This document shows, one piece after another, positions 45,584 through 57,100 of a stretch of DNA of 64,000 bases (positions are counted from its first letter, which is position 1; every line of letters begins with the position of its first letter). The DNA is from Ovis canadensis (Eukaryota; Chordata; Mammalia; Artiodactyla; Bovidae), in the NCBI RefSeq assembly GCF_042477335.2, contig NC_091263.1, forward strand, positions 67,450,501 through 67,514,500, given 5' to 3'. The position numbers were made by a program, and so were the translations under genes. The notes under the pieces were generated by a model. That model searched no databases. It had not been told where the DNA came from and saw only the letters and a list, made by a program, of their open reading frames with translations.

Positions 45584-48500
45584 GTATGTGTTCTCTGTAC
45601 TTGCTTTGCACTGTCTTCAGCGATTGGGAGGCTGCAGTTATGCTGTGGAGGGGGTCCTCTCCTCTGAGATTTCTCCCTGTCAGTGACATGTGCTCAATGG
45701 ACTTCAGAGTCTGTTGCCCACAATGAACGTTTGATTCCTATAACAGTAGCGCACATAGCTATAAAGACCCACACAGATTGCAGGCACCGTGCTGGCCATG
45801 GAAAGACAGCAGTGACACGATAAATGTCTCCTTAGTAAATTTCGAGAAGACTGCTCACCTCACCTCAGCAGGCTGTCTGATGCTCTCCCCCTGTGCGGCC
45901 ACGTGAGGGCTGCTGTCTGTCCTGCACTCAGCCCTCCCCTGTTGAGCTGAACACTAGATAAGATTCATTGCGTCTATGCCGTGTTTACCTGGATTGGAAT
46001 GATGTGGTTTGACTGCTATGACACACTCATGAAGTATGAGTAAAAGAGAGTTATTGTGTATGTGAAAACTAAGTTGAATGCTTTGGAAAAACTACGTGTG
46101 TGATCAGTCTGAACCACACAATTGAATTAACACTGTGCAAGACGGATACAAGTACAGTGAGCTAGAAAGCGTGCACGTTCAGGTGGCTTTGCACATCTGT
46201 AATTTTTACTCCTTGTGAAGAAACTCAAAGTAGAAGTCTCGGATGATGTGTTATGGGTGTGGTTTATATAAGAAGGGCAGAGTGGGATTCTGATTGCAGA
46301 TTCATCCTCAAAGGCAGTTCATGACTGCCGTATCAAGTTGGCAAATGGTGACACATGTTGATGCTTTAGGATAAAATCAAAATGTGTAGGATGTAAATGT
46401 CTCTTTTTTCTTGGTTCTCCACTTCTCTGAACTATTTCGACCAAGCAAATACTTATTCTGATCATGCTGGATAATGAAGCGGCTGCTGGTAAACATCAGT
46501 GCGAGGGGCTCTGTTACCTCAGTTCAAGGTGTTTCATTTTGTAATACAGTATTTGTCCCAACACTTAAATGTTATAGGTAGAGATAAAATAGAGAACATC
46601 ATTCTACGTGAATGAAATTCAGTCGTTTAGAGGGAGAGCTAAAGACGCTATTTGTTAGGCTTTAAGTGAGGAATTTTTCGTCCAATGAGGCTATTGCCAT
46701 CTAGGCTAAGACTGTGGGCTCATTTCCTCAGGAAAGAGTTTTTATTTGCACATTTACTGATTTAATTAGTAGAGTCCTAATGACATTATTTTGTATGTTT
46801 ATATTGTATTTGAAATTCTACCAAAATTGACTCAAGGGGAAGATTTTTCAGTTACATGGGTGATGGAATATAAAGACAATGGCATTTTATTTATGTTAGT
46901 TACTCTCAAGGAAGAGAATGGCATTGTAAAAATAGTTTATATTCTCGTTGTGACTTTCCTCTCATTAGGTTTCAAAGGGACTAAGAGATAAACATTTAAA
47001 AAAGAAATCCAAAGAAGATTTCGTATTTAAGTATTTTTAAAGTCGCATTTCTGATTTCCTTTTTTTCTCTGTTCTATGTTGACTACCAAGACATGTGAAA
47101 TAGTCGCATCAATTTGTAATTTGTGATATAGGAAAGATGTATTGGGTAGGACTGAATGGGTATCTTTTCATTGCATTGCCAGAATCTAATTTCAGGTTCA
47201 GTCTAAGAACTGAAGAAGGAAAAATAAGAAACATTTGTCTGAAAAGTGCTCAGTGACTAGAAGACCTTGCTGTGGCTGTGCTGTTGGCTGTGAAATTTCT
47301 GGAGGACTTCTTCTATTAGTTCAACCAGTATCTTGTATCTAGGGTCTGGCCTGAATCCCCGACTACTATTAGAGCTAGAGCTACAGGCAAATATTTAAGT
47401 TCATGTTTATCAGATGGTATTAAAATATTTAAATTATACTGAAAAACTAATAATGAAAAGCAAATCACCCCAAGCCCCTGCTAGTATTTCCCAGAGGAGT
47501 CCACTTCTAACTTTTTTCAGCATTTTATTCTGGTATTAAGTTCCTATCTCTCCATGAGCTGGTATTTTTAAATGTATCTGTTTTATTACATTGTTGGTGC
47601 AGTGGTAAGGAATCTGCCTGCCAATGAGGGAGATGCAGGAGATGTGGGTTTGATCCCTGGGTTGGGAAGATCCTCTGGAGTCGGAAATGGCAACCCACTC
47701 CAGTATTCTTGCTTGGAAAACTCCATGGACGGAGGAGTCTGGCAGGCTATAATCCATGGGGTCACAAAGAGTTGGAGATGACTGAGCACGCACGACATTA
47801 TTTGTAGACTTCATATATAGATCCCGAAGCACTGGCTAGTTGATTACCCAGTGCTATCCTCCAGCTCAGCTCCCTGTGACTAAGACCTTCGTAGTAGTGT
47901 GCTAGCCAATGCCATCAGCAAGATAGTTTTCTCAAATGCTCCTGTTCTCCTAGATGAATGACACAGCATGAAACTCCACTGATACCTGAAGTGGTTTCTG
48001 AAGAGCAAAAAGTCTGATTAAGGGGGAAACATTTGCATAGTCCTGGGGAACCAGCCCTGCAGAGATAAGGGACCAAGAACTCCAAGCAGCCATAATAGCA
48101 AGTGCAAACACCCTCAGGCAGGGGTTTGTCTGGGTGGTTCAGGGAAGAGCCAGGAGGCTAGAGTGTCTGGGCCAGAAAAAGTAAGGGAGGGAGCAGAAGT
48201 GGATGAGGTCAGACAGGCAAGGGGAGGGCACAGACCTGCAGGGCCTTAGGCCATAGTGAGACAACTGCTTTATTGGGTGAAACAAGAAACCAGTGAAAGA
48301 TACGGCCAGAAGCATGACGTGGTGTGGTTGACACTGCCACAGGTCCACTCAAAATGCTGGATGAATGTAGACTGTCAGGGGGCAAGAGTGTTCCCTGCTT
48401 AAAGATGCTGGTGACTTGGACCAGGATGGGAGTAGTTAAGATGGTGAGGAGTGGCCAGATTCTGGTAAAAATGACCTTATTTGCTGATGGGCTTGATGTG

Positions 48501-51092
48501 AGATATAAAAGAAAGCACAGAGTCAAAGATGACCCTGAGGTTTGGGGTCAGAGCACCTGGGAAGTCTTTTTATTAAAATGGAGTAAGAAGCAAGTTTAGC
48601 AGGTAGACATAGGAGTTTGGGTTGGAACTTGTCGAGTTTGGGATGCTTTTTACTTATTCAGGTGGAGATGTTGGGAGGCAAGGAGGCTGGATTCATTGAG
48701 GACGCCTTGGCTGGAATGATATAATTGGGCCTCGTCAGCATATAGATGTATTAAATGCCAAGAGGCAAGGATGTCTGCAGACAAGGATGATCTGTATTGC
48801 TATCAATTTTCTACAAGTTCACGTCAATCCCTGCCAAGTTGTAAAATAGCTTAGCCTAGTCAATGACAAAGCTGCATACCCCTATAGGATTGGATAAAAT
48901 CCAGCAGGGCTCTGGCATTCCACGTATCTACCAGTATCTACCAGTCTCTTGCTTTCTTGAGCCTTCCTTTTTTTTTTTTTTTTTTCCTTACAATTGACAG
49001 TGTTTGGTAGTTAGGGAAAATCCCTGCCCTCAGAGATGTTCCCACGCCAGACTCTTTGCTCTGTTCCTGCCCCTGCTGACCCCTTGGCTCCTGGGCTTGC
49101 CTGAGACCCCAGAGCCGGCTGTGATTCTAGTGCTTTCTCCTTCAGGTACCACTTGAGAGTCTCCATGCTAGGACTGACCCTCCACTACAGGGTTTTTGTC
49201 TGTTTGTTCACTCAGTGTTTGTCTGCCTTGGGTCATGTAGAGACCAGGGCTGCAGTTGCAGCCTGTTTCTGAAACAGCCCCCTTTTTAAGCCCGGGACCC
49301 CGCCTGCCACCAAGTCCCTGAGTTGGGCTAAGAACGGCCCAGATGCCTTCCTGAATGTCTTTTGCACCAAGTTCCTATCCAAGGCGGGCTACTTGTTTTG
49401 AGACAGTGTCTCTGTGTGATGGATTTGAAGGACAGCCACATCAAACCTTGTTTTGTATCACACAGATTAACCTATTAAATGCTCCAAGCAGATATAAAAT
49501 CTCTAAATGGAGAAAGACCCCCCCCAGGTGCCCAACACTGTTCTAATGACCGTGTGGGCATCAGAAGGGCAGTGAGATGTAGTCCATCGTCATGGAGCTT
49601 ATGACCAAGCTGGAGGACGAAGAAAACTATAAAGTGATAGGTTAGAGAAGTATTCTGGCCTAGAGAATTCCATGGACTGTATAGTCCATGGGGTCGTAAA
49701 GAGTCGGACACGACTGAGGGACTTTCACTTTAGGGAGGTAGAAACGAGAAGGTACTGGGAGTAATGGGGAGGCTGAGGAGTCCTGGGCCAGTTCCAGTGT
49801 CTGACTGAAACTGGGGTTTATGAATAACAGGTTCATTTGTAGGAGTGAAGTTTTCCAAGGTGGCTGGTGGTAGACCTTCTAAAGTTATATTTTATAAATT
49901 GGGGCTGTCTATATATTTCTATCCATATGCTCCTGTGTGCATGCTAAGTTGCTTGAATCATGTCTGACTCTGTGCGACCCAATGGACTGCAGCCCTCCAG
50001 GCTCCGTGGGATTCTCCAGGGAAGAATACTGGAGTGGGTTGCCATACCCTTCTCCAGGGGATCTTCCCAACCCGGGGATCTAACCCGGGTCTCTTCAGGC
50101 AGGTTCTTTACCACTAGCGCCACCTGGGTTGATGGCTCCTGGAAGATCAGCAAATTCCTGCGTTTTTAAAAGTTGCATTTAAAAATAAATTGGGGTTGGC
50201 ACCTTATAATATCAAAAGATATTGTAATTAGTCAAAGGAATAGGTAATTTTGGTTAAAATTTCAGCCGTGTAACTCCTTGTATTTTTAGTCAGATTTGCT
50301 AATAATTCGCAACTCTGAAAGTTTAAGATTCCTACCCACTTCCCACCCCCCAGATCCCCTACTGCAGAGGAAACTGGAAAGGAGGGGCGGGGAGAGGGGG
50401 CGGAAGGGGAGGGAAGGGCTTGTCTCCGGCTGCTGGGAAACTGCACGTGATGAGAAGGACTGCGCATGCGCCCAGGTGGCCTGCTCGACTTCTCCAGGCA
50501 GGTGACCGCGACCTCTGCCGCCCCGTTTTAGGATAAAGGAGGAGTGGAACTTCGTGGCCGAGTGCAGGAGGAAAGGCATTCCCCAGGCCGAGTACTGCAA
50601 GAACGGCTTCGTAGACACCAGCGTGAGGCTGCTGGAACGGATCGAAAGGCGCTCTCTAGCTGTGCAGAGCTTGCTTTCCAAGGAGAGAGACAAACGGAGC
50701 AGTGAGTTTGTGTTTGAACTTTCCGGCGATCACTGGAAGGTGAGTCCACGCGCTCCTGTCCCCGCAGCAAGTGGAGGCTGGTGCCGCGCTGCGGCCGACG
50801 TCTGCTGCTTAGGCTGAGCTCAGGGCATTGACCTTGGTCCAGCGGGCGCTCTCGTCTTTAGAGAGGTTTTTCTCTGGATACGGAGGATCCCTTGCCTGCT
50901 GTAAGCTGAGTTCCTGCATCTTTTCTGCGGTGTAAGACTGTGTAGTCCTGAAAAGAGCAGCGGGATCCCCTTGGGTCTCTGTGAGGGACTGGGACCTCAG
51001 CGGCTCCCCAGGCTGGCGCAAGTCTTTAAAATGCCTGATTCTACCATCTTTCCCCACTGACATTAAAAAAGAATTCTTTGCCTTTCTTTCTG

Positions 51093-51126
<34 letters not shown>

Positions 51127-54100
51127 AAAACCCTGAGCATGTAACCTGCCTAACACTCCTCTGACTTTGCTGACTTGTCACAGAGTGCGGGGCTGCAAAG
51201 GAATTTTGCAGTCAGATTTTCTCTGAGATTCTGAGACCAAGGCAGAGGTGTCTTCTCTTTCTTTCATCAAGTGTGTATGGGTCCTTCCTGCTTCCATTCC
51301 GCCAGCGTTGCTGCTTGACTTGGAGAGGCTGCCTGTGGTCTGACAGTTCCTGGTTGAGGCAGCACCTGGGGTGGGTATGCATGGGGTAAGGGAATGAGCT
51401 CAGGCTCTCTTCCCTTCAGTGGGACAGGCTTCTCTGGACCTGCCCTCCATCTCTCTGTATGCCACTGTTTTGTGGCCGAAAGGCCTCTGGACCGGAAACC
51501 GAGTATTTGGGGGTGATCCTTTATTGGCCCCCGTGACCTGAGGCAGTTTACTCCACTTGCACGCATTTCACCTCCTTCTCTGTCAAATGGTGCTGCTGCT
51601 TGCCTTGATCCCCTCTGAGGGCCCTGATGAGCCGATACTCTGTGACACTGACCCACTAGCAACACATCCCTATAAAAATGGGAGAGACTATGACTGAAAC
51701 CTCTTCAGGGGCCTTTCTCCTGCGTCCCCATCACTGAGATCAGTGCCGCCTTTTCTGGGGCAAGAAGGAGGGCCTGTCTGGATTTCTAATTAAATATCAC
51801 TGATAAATCATTCTCAGGTACCATCATCAGACCTGACCCCAGACCCCTGAGGAACCTGCTGAGTCCCCTTGGCTCACAGCACCTTTGGAAAACCACTTTA
51901 CAGAGCATTTAGTGAGTGCCCGGTGTGGTAAGGGGATAGGAAGAGGGTTAAGAGCCAGGTGGCTCAGGACACTCCAGGGTGAACCCTGTGGACAGTGTCT
52001 TCATTACTTACAGTCTTTCCATCCCCTCCACTCTGCTCCCTGAGCTGGTACCCTATCCTCACTGGTACTCGCCCCAGGAGAGACTCTGGGGCCTCCAGCA
52101 TTCATCAGTATGAATTTCAGTTGCTGTTTTCCCTCCCCAGAGAGATTTGTGTTTCAGTCTTGCCTCTATGTAAGGAGTGATAAGCTCCATTAAGGGATTT
52201 TCACCACGAGTATTAGAGTGCTTATGGCAGCGAGGGAGTTCTGGCCTCTAGCATCACTCCAGGCAGCAGGCCTGGTCCCTGCAGGAGGCCAGCATGGGAT
52301 GGAGCTTCTGGGGCTTTGGGGACTAGGTGGGGAGAGCTCGCCTGGAGTCCCTTAGAGCTGGCTGTGGGGCTGTGATCTGTGACTAAAGGTACCTATTTAG
52401 AGGTGGTACTAGGGGGCTAGTCATTCTTTGCGAGCTGGAAGCACCCAGGCCCTGGGCCCTGCTCTTTCAGGAAGATTTCTCCAACTTTATTCAACATGTC
52501 TTCAATAGAAGATTTCACTTCTGCTGTCTGTCAGGTTTTCAGTTTTCAAGAACTCTCTGTTTTGTGAATGCATGCATCCTGTGATGTGGCTTTATTTTTC
52601 TACTTTTATAGACATTATAAAATTTAAGATAACTTAAAATTTTTTTCCCTGTTTTCATGGGGCTTAAAATTTTTAAAATTTATTTGGTTTTGGTTGCACT
52701 GGATCTTCATTGCTGCGAGTTCAGTTCAGTTCAGTTGCTCAGTCATGTCTGACTCTTCGCGACCCCATGAGTCACAGCACACCAGGCCTCCTTGTCCATC
52801 ACCATCTCCCGGAGCTCACTCAGACTCACGTCCATCAAGTCCGTGATGCTATCCAGCCATCTCATCCTGGGTCGTCCCCTTCTGCTCCTGTCCACAATCC
52901 CTCCCAGCATCAGAGTCTTTTCCAATGAGTCAACTCTTCGCATGAGGTGGCCAAAGTACTGGAGCTTCAGCTTCAGCATCATTCCTTCCAAAGAAATCCC
53001 AGGGCTGATCTCCTTCAGAATGGACTGGTTGGATCTCCTTGCAGTCCAAGGGACCCTCAAGAGTCTTCTCCAACACCGCAGTTCAAACGCATCAATTCTT
53101 CAGTGCTCAGCCTTCTTCAGAGTCCAACTCTCACATCCATACATGACCACAGGAAAAACCATAGCCTTGACTAGACGGACCTTAGTTGGCAAAGTAATGT
53201 CTCTGCTTTTGAATATACTATCTAGGTTGGTCATAACTTTTCTTCCAAGGAGTAAGCACCTTTTAATTTCATGGCTGCAGTCACCATCTGCAGTGATTTT
53301 GGAGCCCAAAAAAATAAAGTCTGACACTGTTTCTACTGTTTCCCCATCTATTTGCCATGAAGTGATGGGACCAGATGCCATGATCTTCGTTTTCTGAATG
53401 TTGAGCTTTAAGCCAACTTTTTCACTCTCTTCTTTCACTTTCATCAAGAGGCTTTTTAGTTCCTCTTCACTTTCTGCCGTAAGGGTGGTGTCATCTGCAT
53501 ATCTGAGGTTATTGATATTTCTCCCGGCAATCTTGATTCCAGCTTGTGCTTCTTCCAGTCCAGCGTTTCTCATGATATACTCTGCATATAAGTTAAATAA
53601 GCAGGGTGACAATATATAGCCTTCACTTACTCTTTTTCCAATTTGGAACCAGTGTGTTGTTCCATGTCCAGTTCTAACTATTGCTTCCTGACCTGTATAC
53701 AGATTTCTCAAGAGGCAGGTCAGGTGGTCTGGTATTCCCATCTCTTTCAGAATTTTCCACAGTTTATTGTGATCCACATAGTCAAAGGCTTTGGCATAGT
53801 CAATCAAGCAGAAATTGATGTTTTTCTGGAACTCTCTTGCTTTTTCCATGATCCAGCAGATGTTGGCAATTTGATCTCTGGTTCTTCTGCCTTTTCTAAA
53901 ACCAGCTTGAACATCTGGAAATTCACAGTTCACGTATTGCTGAAGCCTAGCTTGGAGAATTTTGAGCATTACTTTACTAGCGTGTGAGATGAGTGCAATT
54001 GTGCAGTAGTTTCAGCATTCTTTGGCATTGCCTTTCTTTGGGATTGGAATGAAAACTGACCTTTTCCAGTCCTGTGGCCACTGCTGAGTCTTCCAAATTT

Positions 54101-57100
54101 GCTGGCATATTGAGTGCAGCACTTTCACAGCATCATCTTTCAGGATTTGAAATAGCTCAACTGAAATTCCATCATCTCCACTAGCTTTGTTTGTAGTGAT
54201 GCTTCCTAAGGCCCACTTGACTTCACATTCCAGGATGTCTGGCTCTAGGTGAGTGATCACAACATCGTGATTATCCGGGTCATGAAGATCTTTTTTGTAC
54301 AGTTCTTCTGTGTATTATTGCCACCTCTTAATATCTTCTGTTGCTGTTAGGTCCCTAAGAAGTTCAGGTTGTGTCTTTTTGTTCCTGCTGCTGACCTAAG
54401 ACTAAGCAAGTCAGGAGGCGCTGGGTTACCATCTTTCAGCTTTCTAGCTACTAAGACTTTGTTGCTACTGCCTCTGTTCTCTTTCTCTTTGCCCTCTTGT
54501 AAGGTTTATGCTTTCAAAAAGGAATTCTTTTACTGTCTTTTTTCACAGAGAGGAGCAAAAGTATATGTGTGTGTTCAACCTGCCATCTTTGCCCTGTTCC
54601 TTTTATTTTTATTTAATGTGCTATCTTAAGATTTTTCCCATGTTATTAAAAATGGTTATGGATATAATTTTAGAAGGCATTGTAACTTTTGCAAGCATGC
54701 TGTTATTGGAAGAGCAATATGAGAGAAGTTATTTATGAGGCACTTGACCATTGAAACTTCAAGAAAGAGAGCATTGTTATGACCTGGGGTCAGCTCCCTG
54801 ATGCCCCAGCTCCTGTCTTGTCCGAGCTGCAGAAGGAAACCGTCTGGTCTGGGGTGGGTGGCATTTGGATCAGGATGAGGAGGTGCTGAGATGGATTTGC
54901 CAGGCCTGGGTGCTGGGGTCAGTCACACAGGGCCCTATGCTGGGAAGGGCCCCGGGCTTGATTTAATGCTCTGCCATCTCCGTCTTGAAATTCTTAATAA
55001 TTTTTAGAAGGGGCCTGCATTTTCATTTTGTCCTAGTTCCTGAAACTACGTAGCTGGAACGTTCCCTAAGTAACCCATTTAAATGTCTTTGGATTTCAGT
55101 GTTCCTCTTTGATTTATTTTTAATAATTAATTACTGTTTTGGCTGTGCAGAGTCCTCACTGCTCCTCGGGCTCTTTTCTTTTTTTTTTCGTTTTTTTAAA
55201 ATTTAATTTAATTTTATTTTTTTTAATTGTCTTTATTTATTTTTTTAATCTGTTTTTATTTATTTATTTATTTTTAATTTTTTTATTTTTTAAATTTTAA
55301 AATCTTTAATTCTTACATGCGTTCCCAAACATGAACCCCCCTCCCACCTCCCTCCCCACAACATCTCTCTGGGCCACGGGCTCTTTTCTAGGCATGGTGA
55401 GCAGGGGCTGCTCTCTGGTTGCGGTGCATGGGCTTCTCGTTGCAGTGGCTTCTCTTGTTGCAGAGTGTGGGCTCTGGGGTGCGCGGGCTTCAGTAGCCAT
55501 GGCTTCCGGGCTCTGGAGCACAGGCTCAGTAGTGGTGGTGCGTGGGCTTAGTTGCTGCACGTCATGTGGGATCTTCCTGGATCAGGGATCGATCCCCTTG
55601 TCTCTTGTATTGGCAGACAGATTCCTTACCACTGAGCTACCAGGGAAGCCCTCAGTTTTCTTCTTAATGGGCCTGAATCATGCCCACTTTGCCTATCTTG
55701 CACTGTTATGTGAAAGCATATTAAAGATGAAAGGACTTCTGTAAGTTACAAGCTTAATCCACATATTCAATAGCAGTGATCCTAAAGCCCATTGCAAGTA
55801 CAGATACCAAGCAAAGGGTCACTGTGGACCCTCTGATTGCTGCCTCCACCCCGCCCCACCTCTCCCCTGTACATTCCTGCCCCGCTTTGCTGATGGTGCG
55901 CTGTGGTCAGCTCTGTAAGGTCAGGGGACATGCATGTCTCTCAATGCTCAGCACACTTTGTTGAAGTCGGGGCTTGTAAGCCCATGAACTGAAATTCTTC
56001 AGCTGGCCAAATAGCCCCTCTAAGGTCTAAGGCATTTCTCAGTACCTTTACGATTTTATCCCAGAATACTTGAGGCAGGGAAGATCCTGGATACAGCTGA
56101 GTTGCTCTGTGTCACTTCAGAAGTGAGGGCCAGAAAAGGCGTGCCCTTGAGATGTGGCTCAGCATCCAGGTCTCCCCACTGTCCTTCTCAGCTCTTATCC
56201 TCTTAAATATTCATAAAAGTATTTAGAAATTTGGCACAGCAAATATTAAGTCTTTATCAAATATTTTAAAAAGCAACTATTAGTAGTACAGAGGAAGGGA
56301 AATGGAGCACACATTTTAAAATCCAAGGTGTGGCCAGATTTTATTTTTAGACGATGTTAAATCCGTATGTTGTAAATAAATAATTTGTATGTGGCTTGGG
56401 GTGGGAGCCTGGTTGTCAATGTCCACCCAGCACTTGATTTTAATAATATGAATTCATGGCTCATCTGCTACTGGGGAGTTACTGACAGCCACAGCATCTT
56501 GCTTTCTCTTTGGAATGGCTGCAGAGCTGGCGTGCGTGCACGCTTGCTAAGTCAGTTTAGGCGAATGCTGTCACCTGCGCTCACTCTCCTCTGGGTTTTG
56601 GAACAAGTGTATGTTTTCCTTGGCTTCATGCATTCTGCTTCTGAACTCCTACACGGTGAGGAGCTAGTTCTGACCGGTGGGTTCCTTTCCTTTCCTTTCC
56701 TTCTATTCTAGGAGTTCCCCGATTCTTTGAAGGAGCAGACGCATCTGAAAGAATGGCACATCAGCAATACTCTGATTCAAATCATTCCTAAGTATATCGA
56801 ACTGTTTCAAGCCATGAGGATTCTGGATCTGCCAAAAAACCAGATCTCCCGTCTTCCAGCTGAAATTGGTATGTTCCTCAGCTGGAACCTTCCGGCCCCT
56901 TGTCTGGGAAGCAGGTGACACGGAGAACTCTTCCTTCTGCTGCTGCCCCAGGACGTCGCTGGGCGGGGCTGTTTCATGTCTCTCCAGGGCTGCTGGTTCA
57001 CGTGTCCCCTCTGGTGGTGATGCCAGGATCTCCCTGCGTAACTCAGCAGTGCTGACATCTGCCACTTCCTTAGAAATGGCAAGTCTCATGAGTGAGCAGT

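Larger units (their letters stand above)
45584..50531 (+). other. LRRC2 intron between first and second coding exons
   Basis: Contains SINEs at 47594-47796, 49650-49731 and 49942-50128, an old unassigned repeat at about 48060-48700, and a T run at 48968-48985. The last 190 bp is GC-rich with NRF1- and E-box-type motifs. Confidence 0.8.
50740..56711 (+). other. LRRC2 intron between second and third coding exons
   Basis: Holds a T27 run (51093-51119), the BovB copy at 52719-54365, and a CHR SINE split by an L1 tail (about 55140-55651). No other exon recognised. Confidence 0.8.

Noticed and set aside
45584-45686. Open frame continuing past the first LRRC2 coding exon
   Set aside because: A GT donor at 45584 matches the known exon end and the next exon completes the split lysine in phase.
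52792-53397. 201-codon plus-strand open frame
   Set aside because: Exact antisense shadow of the BovB reverse transcriptase frame on the minus strand.
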